Source: JAKORR01 sp964608495 (GTDB lineage: Bacteria > Armatimonadota > Zipacnadia > Zipacnadales > FEN-943). Taken from it: 33,411 bases of DNA. Location: contig CAZSOQ010000026.1 of NCBI GenBank assembly GCA_964608495.1, positions 1 through 33,411 of the forward strand. The letters run 5' to 3'. Under the pieces are notes generated by a model, which saw nothing but the letters and a program-made list of their open reading frames with translations, was not told the origin of the DNA and did not search any database. Positions 18,101 through 26,066 of the stretch are shown one piece after another. The translations under genes were made by a program, and so were the position numbers. Every line of letters begins with the position of its first letter. Within the stretch, counting starts at the first letter, position 1.

Positions 18101-19007
18101 CCAGCATCTTCCCGCCCCAGGGCTCCAGGAAGGTGTTGATCGTCCCCATGATGTTGTTCCATCCGCCCGGGGTCGCCGTGAACAGCAGCCCGCCGCCCAG
18201 CTCGACGTACTCCTGCAGCACCTCCGCCACGCGCGCGAAGTTCCTGGGATGCCCGCCCTTCTCAGCGTAGGGCAGGTCCAGCAGAATCACGGCGTTGAAG
18301 CGCGCGAGCTGGTCCGCCGCCAGGTACGTGGCCGACCCCACCCCGTAGATGTGCTTCACGCACACCTCGTAGCCCGCGGCCTGCAGGTGGGGCAGGATGC
18401 GATAGGTCTTCGCGGGGTCGCCGAAGTTCGGGTCGCAGGTCGCGAGCATCACGGCGGGCCGGTCGCCCTTGGCCGGCGGCCCAAAGCTGATCGCGCTCAG
18501 GCCGACAGGCTTGCCCGCCGCCGCCACGCTCTGCGGCGCATAGAGCTTGAACCCGCTGATCGCCCCCAGGTCCAGCCGCACGGGCTCGTCCCACCGCCAG
18601 TGGTTCTCGCCGAAGTCCTCGGTGATGTCGAAGACCACCTCGCGCCAGTCCGTGCTGTCGAGGGGGATGTTGTAGGCCCGGTGCCCCTTCCCGCCGAAGA
18701 CGTAGAAGAACAGCACGTCCTCGCTCCCGTTGCCCTTCATCCACACCCTCAGCAGCGACCCCGGCTCGAGGGCCAGGGGCTCGGCGGGGGCGAAGTTCGC
18801 GCTGGCGCCCGGTGTGTAGGTGACCTCGGTCCAGGCGCCGCCGCCCGGGCCGCCGTCCGGGTTGTCGGCCAGGGCGAGCTTCTCGGGGCTCGGGAAGGTC
18901 CACTGGATCGGCGGGGCAAAGACGGTCTGGGGCGCTCCCCAGGCCCACGCAGCGGCCACAAGGGCGAGCGCCGCGAGACCCGCCGCCGGTCGTCCTGCTC
19001 CTCTCAT
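15195..19007 (-). CDS. Giant secreted protein with amidotransferase-like and degenerate PHP-like domains (third gene of operon)
   Basis: The protein has 1270 residues. ATG 19007 has GAGGAGGG at 19016-19023 and begins a signal peptide (MRGAGRPAAGLAALALVAAA); the upstream in-frame extension is not supported. Residues about 35-175 form a beta-sandwich. Residues about 180-460 resemble a ThuA/class I amidotransferase-like fold (DRPAVMLATCDPNFGDP, FNAVILLDLPY, YVELGGGLLFTATPGGW). Residues about 495-640 resemble a PHP domain: LVGLQSSLTGGGASPEEMTR, AAREAGYQVAIFTEPV, LLALPGLRYQDPQGN. The expected metal ligands of the first PHP motif (His-x-His) are Gln and Ser, and the Asp-His after the second strand is Glu-Pro. 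The C-terminal half is a large beta-rich region with Trp, Tyr and His clusters (THTMEHVFFICGDRQN). A sensing, binding or structural role, or a new enzyme activity, would all fit. Gaps to the neighbouring genes are 80 and 63 bases. Confidence 0.7.
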   Translation of the reverse strand: MRGAGRPAAGLAALALVAAAWAWGAPQTVFAPPIQWTFPSPEKLALADNPDGGPGGGAWTEVTYTPGASANFAPAEPLALEPGSLLRVWMKGNGSEDVLFFYVFGGKGHRAYNIPLDSTDWREVVFDITEDFGENHWRWDEPVRLDLGAISGFKLYAPQSVAAAGKPVGLSAISFGPPAKGDRPAVMLATCDPNFGDPAKTYRILPHLQAAGYEVCVKHIYGVGSATYLAADQLARFNAVILLDLPYAEKGGHPRNFARVAEVLQEYVELGGGLLFTATPGGWNNIMGTINTFLEPWGGKMLDEQVVDPENLVQSDAWFQRYPFSWTDNVAPHAVTEGVKGTWYPAKAWRADGILTTPGFTVDGNWQALVKGKASARTVRAKGGDLVTEPALTIASEPPILAAREAGKGRVALLPIYSSFLTGGCDHPSWNSMVWDGGAKGLRSDMKRLFLNVVSWLAEPSRQEGRFGGYVAPKGEVDYRPMHERPIPLDWSKAAFRAPAHEDYLVLVGLQSSLTGGGASPEEMTRAAREAGYQVAIFTEPVAEMNSEQWRSLVEACRAATGEDLLALPGLRYQDPQGNSYLLFGTFDWPDEEWYGKCFDAQGRVVDTYALYAKVSGWRHVAIHTLGKNPNPVLHQRHYSCMAVMTYEGGRLVDDAYDDYLLLEENCYYPIPLAVHFVNSVEGVKQATEGFQTRLWANSLAHARELLDGGKAGESYFWNPKPTYLSSGPRLLDWQELNMNSWRATAPGTDRWMFRLAVEAEVPLTEVRVMDGTRLYRDFRPNSATFTHDQTGHHGKQQQFTVRARDARGGELIASHLKTHTMEHVFFICGDRQNSLGPGNWGYQPWPAQYGTAPDVDIYDLFPPHWDGGAAGFNSFCESFLRPAEGTDVAQEDNVGMLASTKRTLLASRDCTITEEVGDGKFLDRQAWGDCKPTPRLLPREFVTDRVRKYHYRVAEDAAGLMVVEGTARALRDVSVRRDGPGLCLYSLSDHGSKGGELQYFAYTAADGRRQVRHTPEGLPYFAATGTAGPGDYFATFPRRLGAPAIFPLTPVSYTLYGAPNIFGMNFGPAVPEGKVEAGDTWSYRFLFDCFTSRPGELNEAPERTRAMYGLAGEPAYSCQVKHGELVSQVCELRLRAADGGAVIELGQADLPGALPVVVEGLKEQWTAVVADGADARFIGVFDGTGYAVADLRGKSLSLFVGHPVTCGDDRLFLELVDWSAERGALEVHNPTTEEVKTWVAVSPACPFLPQARVEVSVPPGTSQTVALGK

Positions 19008-19087
19008 CGCTTGTGCCCTCCTCGCCACGGTAGCCGGGCTGCCGGGGCCACGCAGCCTCCGTCTGCGGCCCGTCCGGGCCCTCAAGG

Positions 19088-22000
19088 CTACTCCGGCGCC
19101 AGCTCCACCATCCGCCATGATCGTCCCGCGAGCTTCACCCGAATCCGCCCGCCGACCATCGCCACCGCCTCACGCGTGATCGCGTCCCGCGCCCTAACGC
19201 CCCTCGGCAGGCGCTTCAGCAGCTCCCCGACGCCGATCTCACACCGCGACGTCTCTTCCGTCTGGCTGCCCAGCACCAGCAGCGCCCGGTCGGCCTTGAG
19301 GTACAGGCTCCCCAGCACCTCCGTGGGCGCCACGGAGTATAGCGGCGATTTCTCCCAGTAGGGGATGAAGCGCGTGCCCGCGTCCTCGTAGGCCGCCCAC
19401 GCCAGGTCCACCTCGCCCGGCTGCCCCCGCACCGCCGTGTCGTGCACCAGCGACACCGCCAGCGCCTCGTCCATGGTGTGGCGATTGGGCAAGAAATCGC
19501 CGCGGAAACCGAATTGCCTGCCCATGTACCCCGTCAGGAACGCATCCGGCGCCAGACGGAACCCCGGCTTGTACCGGCTCAACTGCTCGCCGTCGTAGTA
19601 GCCGTCGCAGAACGATTGCGTCGCCACATTGATGGCGCCACCCGTGTGCGCGTCCAGAAACAGCACCTGCCCCCTCTGCGCGAAGATGCTCCGCAGCCGC
19701 TTCATGAACTGCCTCGTCGCCCGCAGCGGCACGTGCTGCCGATAGGTCCCATCCCCCAGGTACTCGCCGCATCCGGGGTGAGTAGGATTCGCGCAATGCC
19801 ACGGCACCGTCGTCCCGTCCATGTACACCCCATCTATCCCCGCCTCGTCCGCCAGCCTCGCGATCCCGTCCAGCAGCAGGTCGCCGTAGGGGCCGTTGAC
19901 GCACGCCCCCCAGCAGTCCTGCTTCACGTCCTCGCGGTGGTAGTTCGTCCACTCGGGCTGCACCAGCAGGTCGCTGCTCATCCCCTGCCACTCCGGCGCC
20001 GCATCCGACATGTGCTGGTTGAAGTACACCAGAAACAGCATCCCCCGCGCATGGCACGCGTCCGCCAGAGGCTTCAGCTTCGGCACCTGCGCCAGGTCCG
20101 GGTAGCCCTGGTACCGCGACCAGTTCTCGTGGAAGATGACTATCCGCTTGCCCTCCTTGGCCAGCCGGTCCATCCGCAGCTCCCGGCCGGACCCCAATCC
20201 GCGCCCGAACCTGCCCTCCACCAGCCCGCAGCCCGTCACCTTCGTGCTGCGCGCCTCGCCCTGAGCCGTCCCGGGCGGCCCGAGAGCCTCGCAGTGGTCC
20301 AGGAGCAGGGCCTCAGCGTCGGCCTCGAAGGGCGCCGCGGGCACGCCCTCCAGGGTCCGTGGGGACGCCGAGACCCGCAGCTCGTCCATCTCGAAGCTCC
20401 CCAGGTTGAACGTCAGTTCGGCGGTGTCCAGACCGCCCTTCACGGAGCCTCGCACCTCGGCCTCGGCCACCTTCCCGTTCACCCTCAGCCGCATGTTCTC
20501 CCCCCACGACAGGCCGACGTAGCTCCATTCCCCGGGCGGCAGCGGCGCCGGCCCAGCCACGCACACCGGGTAGGTCCCGTCCGCCGCCCTGGTCACGGCC
20601 CTCATGCTCCGGTCGTCCGCGTTGTAGTACAGGATCAGCGCCTCGCCCGCCGCGGTCGTCACGGTGAAGAACATGCGGTTGTAGACGTGCCGCCCCACCG
20701 CCTCGTCGTACTCCTCCCGCGTGTCGAAGGTGGGCCTCACCCAGCACTCTAGCGTGCCCTGGGCAAGGTCCAGGTTCCCGGCGGCCGGTATCCTCACCAG
20801 CCCTGACTCGGCCGCCGTCTCCAGCCCATAGTAGGCCCCGTGAAAGATCCGCGACTTGCGCAGCGACACCGGCTTCGCAGGCGTTACGTGCAGGGCGAAC
20901 CGCGCCTCGTAGGGCTCCGAGAGGGCCGTCGGGCCGTCCACGAAGGTCGTCCGCCACACCCATCCGTCCCCCTCGGGCGCGATCTCCACCTGCCGCCGGC
21001 GGTCCGTCGCCCGCACCCACTCGAGGCTCTCCGCCAGCCACGCCAGCCCCCGTTCCTCATCGCCGACCCACAGGTTGGCGCTCACGGGCCGCCGCAGCCC
21101 CAAGGGCGACAGGGCATGAGCGGCCTGCGCGTGGCCCTCGTACACATACCTGCAGACCTCCGCGCGCAGGGGCACCTCCAGCGCCACCCGCTCCACGGTC
21201 ACGCCGCCGGGCGACGACAGGCGCACCTCGTTCCACGAGAAGCCGTCGTACTCCAGGTTCGACGTCACCAGCAGCTCGAGGCCCTCGCCGCGCCAGAGGC
21301 TCTCGACCTTGACGTGGTCCTCCGCCGCCTCGGCGATCCTCAGCTCCCGCGACCCCCACGCCACTTCCCTGCCCCCGGCCTCCACGACCAGGCACATCCG
21401 CCCCGCCAGCATCTCGGCCCCAGCGCTCTCGATGCTCGCCGGGAGCGCCAGGTCGGCGAAGGTCACCCTCTTGCCCAGCATCTCCACGGCCTTGCCCGCA
21501 ACACGCATCCCCGTCCACGGCGGCAGCACGCCCAACGGAAGCCCGGCCTGCGTCCCCAGCCACCCGGGCTTCTCGGGCACCGTGAAGCTGATGGTCCGCT
21601 CAGCGACGGGCGCGCCGGCCGCGTCCAGCGCCTGCAGGCGCGCCTCAAAGGCCGCGCCGGGCCGCCCCTCGACGGGCAGCCGCAGGGCCACGCCGCGCGA
21701 GCCGGCCAGGTCCGCGCGCTTCTCCGAGGGCTCGCCTCCCAGGGGCTGGAGGGTGAGCACCGCCGTGGTGGCCGAAGCGCCGTCGCCCAGTTGCACGTCA
21801 CCCTCGACGAAGGCCGGCACCGAGTAGTAGCGCAGCCAGAGCCTTTGGTGTACGGGGGCCGTCAGTGGCACCGTGCCCGCCAGTAGGGGCACGTCCTCGC
21901 CCTGCGCCTTGACCTCGAAGTCCGCCCGCAGCCCGCCCTGTCCCGCCAGCTCGTAGGGCACGCGCACGACCTCGCTGCCCGCCGCCGCGACCTCCACCGC

Positions 22001-22876
22001 GCGCGTCACCGGCGTGCTCCCCGAGGGCGTCACGGTCACGGAGACGCGCGCCGGCCGGTCGGTCGGGTTCCCCACCGCGAAGGCCAGCGCGTTCGCCCCG
22101 AGCCTCGGCGGCTCCACGGCCTCCTGGCGCACCACGGGCCGCCCGCCCGCCAGCAGCATCGCCCCGAGCGGCAGGGGCCGGTATCCCCCGAAGGGCGGGA
22201 AGTGCCATCCCATGGCGTCGGGCTGGCGCAAGCGGAGGATGTTCAGGCCCCACAGCTTACCGCCTTCGACGCCGACCATGCCCTCGGGCCTTCCCAGCGA
22301 CGCGAAGGGAATCGCCACCTCGGCGATCCAGCCATCCTCGTAACGTCCCACCGCCGCTTCCCACTCCCCGTACCAGTCGCGCACATCGTTGCGCGCCTCC
22401 GTCCTGCTGCCTCGGCAGTTCACCGTGAACTCGTAGTACGCCTTGATGTCCTGGTACCACGTGCCGTAGGACCCCTCGTAGCCGCCGAAGGCGATCTCCG
22501 CCCTCTTCGCCGCGCGCAGGTCCTCCGGCGCGATGAACACCTGCACCGCGTCATCCTCGAAGGCCCGGTCGTCGTGCTCGCGCACGAAGCCCAAGGGCCG
22601 GTCCCCATCAGGCTCCTCGCAGCGCACGGCCACGTACAGCGCGCGGTCATCGCACAGCAGGTACGCCGCGGTGCCGGGCTGGGCGACCGCGCCGCCCCCG
22701 GCCTGCACGAAGCCGGCCAGGACGGCGCCACCGTCCCACTCGCCGTCGCTCATCCGGCCGTCTATCACCACGGGCTTCGCCGCGCGACCGACCGTCACAC
22801 AGGGCCCTTCCAGCGCCGCGCCGAGAACCACCGCGCTCGCGCCCAGAGCGATCAGAGCCGCTGCCAATACAAGCAT
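19088..22876 (-). CDS. Secreted GH123/DUF6067-like glycoside hydrolase with CBM9-like and LamG modules (second gene of operon)
   Basis: The protein has 1262 residues. The frame is open to a TTG at 22915, but ATG 22876 has an ideal AGGAGGAG (22882-22889) and starts a signal peptide (MLVLAAALIALGASAVVLG), so it is chosen. Residues about 28-235 are a CBM9/DOMON-like domain (KPVVIDGRMSDGEWDGG, LYVAVRCEEPDGD, GWIAEVAIPFASLG). A beta region to about 680 resembles the N-terminal sandwich of DUF6067 proteins. A LamG-type concanavalin fold follows (about 690-860: LAQGTLECWVRPTFDTREE, GEWSYVGLSWGENMRLRVNG). The TIM-barrel part starts near 905 (RIVIFHENWSRYQGYPD) and continues through LVYFNQHMSDAAPEW, LADEAGIDGVYMDGT and PTHPGCGEYLGDG. 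This order matches proteins annotated GH123/DUF6067, a family with beta-N-acetylgalactosaminidases. The substrate here is unknown. It starts 31 bases after the preceding gene. Confidence 0.8.
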   Translation of the reverse strand: MLVLAAALIALGASAVVLGAALEGPCVTVGRAAKPVVIDGRMSDGEWDGGAVLAGFVQAGGGAVAQPGTAAYLLCDDRALYVAVRCEEPDGDRPLGFVREHDDRAFEDDAVQVFIAPEDLRAAKRAEIAFGGYEGSYGTWYQDIKAYYEFTVNCRGSRTEARNDVRDWYGEWEAAVGRYEDGWIAEVAIPFASLGRPEGMVGVEGGKLWGLNILRLRQPDAMGWHFPPFGGYRPLPLGAMLLAGGRPVVRQEAVEPPRLGANALAFAVGNPTDRPARVSVTVTPSGSTPVTRAVEVAAAGSEVVRVPYELAGQGGLRADFEVKAQGEDVPLLAGTVPLTAPVHQRLWLRYYSVPAFVEGDVQLGDGASATTAVLTLQPLGGEPSEKRADLAGSRGVALRLPVEGRPGAAFEARLQALDAAGAPVAERTISFTVPEKPGWLGTQAGLPLGVLPPWTGMRVAGKAVEMLGKRVTFADLALPASIESAGAEMLAGRMCLVVEAGGREVAWGSRELRIAEAAEDHVKVESLWRGEGLELLVTSNLEYDGFSWNEVRLSSPGGVTVERVALEVPLRAEVCRYVYEGHAQAAHALSPLGLRRPVSANLWVGDEERGLAWLAESLEWVRATDRRRQVEIAPEGDGWVWRTTFVDGPTALSEPYEARFALHVTPAKPVSLRKSRIFHGAYYGLETAAESGLVRIPAAGNLDLAQGTLECWVRPTFDTREEYDEAVGRHVYNRMFFTVTTAAGEALILYYNADDRSMRAVTRAADGTYPVCVAGPAPLPPGEWSYVGLSWGENMRLRVNGKVAEAEVRGSVKGGLDTAELTFNLGSFEMDELRVSASPRTLEGVPAAPFEADAEALLLDHCEALGPPGTAQGEARSTKVTGCGLVEGRFGRGLGSGRELRMDRLAKEGKRIVIFHENWSRYQGYPDLAQVPKLKPLADACHARGMLFLVYFNQHMSDAAPEWQGMSSDLLVQPEWTNYHREDVKQDCWGACVNGPYGDLLLDGIARLADEAGIDGVYMDGTTVPWHCANPTHPGCGEYLGDGTYRQHVPLRATRQFMKRLRSIFAQRGQVLFLDAHTGGAINVATQSFCDGYYDGEQLSRYKPGFRLAPDAFLTGYMGRQFGFRGDFLPNRHTMDEALAVSLVHDTAVRGQPGEVDLAWAAYEDAGTRFIPYWEKSPLYSVAPTEVLGSLYLKADRALLVLGSQTEETSRCEIGVGELLKRLPRGVRARDAITREAVAMVGGRIRVKLAGRSWRMVELAPE

Positions 22877-22907
22877 GACGCTCCTCCTGTAGACGCGCCC
22901 CACCGCC

Positions 22908-25838
22908 TTACTCAAGCTCCAGCACCAGCACGTCGTGCACAGCGATTCCCGGCACCGCGTACCTCCCCTGTCCGTCGGGCGTGATCGTCTCCCCCGCCAC
23001 GCCGAGCCGGGCGCTGCGCACCTGGAATCCCGGCACGCGCACTATGATCCCCGTCGCCGGCACGTTGACCCGCTTCACCTTCCCGCCCTGCAGGATGGAG
23101 GCGTCCGACGCCACCTCGCCCGCATACACCGGCTCGGCGCCCAGGCCACGGAAGCCCGTGTCGCCCAGCGGATAGAAGGCCGACACGTTGAGCAGGTGCA
23201 GCCACAGGGCCTTCCTGTCGGGCGCCCAGGTGGCGTTCACCGCCAGCGACCGCGGCGCCTCGACCTCGATCGGCAGCGGCGCTTCCCGCACGGCCCTCAG
23301 CACCGCCTCCGCGCCCCGCGCGTCCCTGTTCCGCAGCCAGTCCAGCACCGGCGTGCCTTCCAGCCTCACCGGGCCCTGCGACCCCTGCAGCGCGTTCCCT
23401 CCGCGCCGGTCGCCCCACTCGTCATAGTCCCCCGTCTCGCCCGTGGCAATCACCCGTCCGCCGCCGGCCGCGAACCTGCGTAGCTGCTCCACCATCGCGT
23501 CGGACAGGCAGGCCGCGTTCGGCAGCAGCAGCACCTTGTAGTCGCCCAGCGCGCCCGCCTCCACCTGGTTGTCGAACACGAAGCGGAAGGGCACATGCTC
23601 CTCGGTCAGCAGCAGCCACGCGCCCAGGATGGTGTCCTGGTAGGCGGCCAGGTTCGTCGTCCCCGGCAGGTGCCCGTAGAAGTCGTGGGTGTTCTGCGAC
23701 AGCACCACGCCCAGGTATCGCACCTCGTCCTGGCTGAAGAATCGCTCGCGCGCCCGCACCGCCTCGTGCACCCGGATCCCGATGTCGCCCGGGCGAATAT
23801 GCCCGCCGTGCCAGGGCGTCGTGCCGTAGCTCAGCCCGCTGAGCATGAAGGTCCGCATCGTGAGCTCGTGCCGCTCCTGGTCGGCCTGCGAGCCGTCGTA
23901 GTTCCACGCCGGCGCCGCCGTCCGCCAGATGTCCGAGTGGTTCGGGCTCAGGTCGTGGCTCACGCGCGACTTGAACCCCAGCATCACCCACTCCTGGTCC
24001 GCTCGCCCCGTGTAGGCGTGCTGCGACGTGCCCAGGTCGTCCACCGACCACATCGGGATCGCCGTATCCCAGTCCTTGTTGCCGAAGGGCCACAGGTTCC
24101 AGTTGCAGGTCACATACAGGTCCGGGTTCACTTCGCGCATCTTGTCGCGGAAGAACCGGGCCACCTCCAGCAGCTTGTGGTTGCGCCACCGGACCCACCG
24201 CTTGAAGGTGGGATCGGCCCAGTCCACCTTCGCGGGCGTCTCCAGCCCCGTCTCCTTCTTGAAGGCCTCGCGACACCATCGGCAGACGCACCCGGGGCTT
24301 GACGGATGCGGAATGCCGCCCAGGTAGAAGCCGTCGAAGAACACGCCGTCCAGGTCGTGGGCCGCGGCCTCCTTCAGGATCTCGGCGTGCATCTCCCGCC
24401 ACGGCGACGAGACCACGCACATGCCCACCTTGCCCTCCGACGATCGCTCGTCCCAGGGCATGAACTCCATCCGCCACTCGGGATGCTTGGCCGCCGCCTG
24501 GCACTGGTCCGCCGACCGCAGGTCCTGGACGTTGAAGGGCAGCCACCCTATCGCCGCGATCCCCTGTTCGTGCAGCGCCTCGATTTGCCGGCTCAGGAAA
24601 TCGGGCTGCATGTTGCCGGCCGGCGTGCCGTACCGCGTCGGGAAGGCCGTGAAGTGCTGGCCGTTCATCGGCCCGATCGTCATCACGTTGCACCGCGTCA
24701 GCCGTGCCTCCGTCACGTACGCCTCCACGTCTGTGAACAGCGGCCGCGCCTCGGTGCCCCGCAGCCTGTACGGCAGGGCCAGGTCGGGTTCCTTGGTCTC
24801 AGGCATCGTCTGCGCCTCCATCGCGCCCTCGGGCAGCTTGTCCAGCGGTCTCACGCGCACCCAGTCCGCCATCATCACAAGCTCCCTCTTGTCGCGCGCG
24901 TCCTCGGCCGGCTTGTAGGGCGGCACGGCCTCGCCGCGTAGCTCGATCCTGTCCCGGTCCTTCACGACCTCCGCCGGCACGTAGATCCGGTACTCGTTGC
25001 GCGGATCCGCCGACGGGAAGAGGAAGGCCTGCAGCCCATCGCTCACCGTCACCCTCTCCGACCGCCCAGCCTTGGCCCGCAGCCGCACCTCATTGTGCCG
25101 CCCCGGAAAGACGGGCACCGTCAGCGTCCAGTGGCTCGAGAACCACCGGAACGAGACCCACCGGCCCATGGGGTCCTTGGACCACCCCCAGGGGCCCTCG
25201 CGCTGGTAGATCCCCTCGCCCACCGCGCGCTCGTCGCCCTCGAGGCCCAGGTTGATGAAGTGCTCCGGGCCGCGCTCGGGCGCCGGACCCTCCCGCTGGG
25301 CCACAGGCACCCCCGCCGGCCGCGCGTCCAGCGGCTCCACATGCACCCAGTCCACGGCCATCGCCCGGCCGCGCTTGTCCCGATCGCCTTCCCCGGCGAC
25401 GAAGGGTGGATCGGCCGTGCCACGCACCTCCAGCAGCTCCTCGTCGCCCACGGCCTCCGCGGGCAGCACGAACGAGTACTCGTACCGCTCATCGCCCACG
25501 CCCCGTAGCTCCACTTGCCAGCCGTCGCCCACGCTCAGCTTCATTCCTCGCGCCAACTGCGCCCGAAGGGTCACCAGATTCTCCCGCCGCGCCCAGAAGG
25601 GCCAGACCATCGTCCACTCGTTGCCGAACCACCGCATCGTGCACTCGCGGTAGAAGGCCGTCTGGGACTTCTCGTTCGGCCCTTCCGGCCCGTGGATGCC
25701 GGCGACGATGAACTGCGCGTCGTCGGCCGTGCCGATGTCGAGCACATGCACCTTCCGGTCGGCCTCTTGCGCGCCCACGAGCCCCAGCGCCACCAGCGCC
25801 ACCACACATCCCGCTGTCCTCAGCCTGCACCACGGCAT
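22908..25838 (-). CDS. Secreted TIM-barrel glycoside-hydrolase-like protein with duplicated N-terminal module (first gene of operon)
   Basis: The protein has 976 residues. ATG 25838 has AAGGAGGA at 25848-25855 and opens a signal peptide (MPWCRLRTAGCVVALVALGL). Two homologous beta-rich modules of about 140 residues follow (about 28-175 and 192-335). From about 370 a TIM barrel can be read: RCNVMTIGPMNGQHFTAFP, EQGIAAIGWLPFNVQDL, HDLDGVFFDGFYLGG, then GCVCRWCREAFKKETG, a cysteine-containing segment typical of hypothetical glycosyl hydrolase (GHL6-like) and GH42-like barrels. Residues about 765-815 (YKVLLLPNAACLSDAMVEQL, FAAGGGRVIATGETGDYDE) match the beta-galactosidase trimerisation-type, amidotransferase-like domain. 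A small beta domain ends the protein. It is probably an exported glycosidase, perhaps acting on galactosides or fucosides; this is inferred from fold alone. It is the first gene of the four-gene minus operon and is divergent from the methyltransferase gene. Confidence 0.78.
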   Translation of the reverse strand: MPWCRLRTAGCVVALVALGLVGAQEADRKVHVLDIGTADDAQFIVAGIHGPEGPNEKSQTAFYRECTMRWFGNEWTMVWPFWARRENLVTLRAQLARGMKLSVGDGWQVELRGVGDERYEYSFVLPAEAVGDEELLEVRGTADPPFVAGEGDRDKRGRAMAVDWVHVEPLDARPAGVPVAQREGPAPERGPEHFINLGLEGDERAVGEGIYQREGPWGWSKDPMGRWVSFRWFSSHWTLTVPVFPGRHNEVRLRAKAGRSERVTVSDGLQAFLFPSADPRNEYRIYVPAEVVKDRDRIELRGEAVPPYKPAEDARDKRELVMMADWVRVRPLDKLPEGAMEAQTMPETKEPDLALPYRLRGTEARPLFTDVEAYVTEARLTRCNVMTIGPMNGQHFTAFPTRYGTPAGNMQPDFLSRQIEALHEQGIAAIGWLPFNVQDLRSADQCQAAAKHPEWRMEFMPWDERSSEGKVGMCVVSSPWREMHAEILKEAAAHDLDGVFFDGFYLGGIPHPSSPGCVCRWCREAFKKETGLETPAKVDWADPTFKRWVRWRNHKLLEVARFFRDKMREVNPDLYVTCNWNLWPFGNKDWDTAIPMWSVDDLGTSQHAYTGRADQEWVMLGFKSRVSHDLSPNHSDIWRTAAPAWNYDGSQADQERHELTMRTFMLSGLSYGTTPWHGGHIRPGDIGIRVHEAVRARERFFSQDEVRYLGVVLSQNTHDFYGHLPGTTNLAAYQDTILGAWLLLTEEHVPFRFVFDNQVEAGALGDYKVLLLPNAACLSDAMVEQLRRFAAGGGRVIATGETGDYDEWGDRRGGNALQGSQGPVRLEGTPVLDWLRNRDARGAEAVLRAVREAPLPIEVEAPRSLAVNATWAPDRKALWLHLLNVSAFYPLGDTGFRGLGAEPVYAGEVASDASILQGGKVKRVNVPATGIIVRVPGFQVRSARLGVAGETITPDGQGRYAVPGIAVHDVLVLELE
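24835..25755 (-). repeat. Tandem duplication of a ~140-residue module inside the 22908-25838 gene
   Basis: The two copies share the same order of landmarks. EWTMVWPFWARRENLVTLRA pairs with HWTLTVPVFPGRHNEVRLRA; RYEYSFVLPAEAVGDEELLE pairs with RNEYRIYVPAEVVKDRDRIE; AVDWVHVEPLD pairs with MADWVRVRPLD. The copies are diverged but collinear, so this is an old intragenic duplication and not a recent DNA repeat. Boundaries are approximate. Confidence 0.7.
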
Positions 25839-25973
25839 GAGCCTTGTCCTCCTTCCGTCCCGGCCGCGCCTACCGACCCGTCCGGCCCGGCCGCCTGTCC
25901 ACCGATGCCCCGAGACGGCCTCGGCCCGCGCTGGCAGGGGCCCCCTCGGGGCGGTTCCCTCTGCGGCCTGCTT

Positions 25974-25989
25974 CTCCTGTCGGCAGGAG
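25974..25989. other. Short hairpin in the divergent region 25839-26066
   Basis: CTCCTG pairs perfectly with CAGGAG around a TCGG loop, about 77 bases upstream of the methyltransferase ATG and 135 bases from the divergent start at 25838. It may lie in either 5' leader. No clear promoter was found in this 228-base region. Confidence 0.3.
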
Positions 25990-26066
25990 GGCGTCCGGGC
26001 AGCGCGAACAGGCCTTCCGGCCGGGCCCGGGAGCTTCCCCATCGGGCCAGGGAGGTGCCAAGCTTT

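Noticed and set aside
15321..19361. A 1346-codon plus-strand open frame opposite the 15195-19007 gene
   Set aside because: It is antisense to a gene with signal peptide and ribosome site, its translation is H/R/P/V-rich without domains, and such mirror frames are expected where the sense codons end in G or C.
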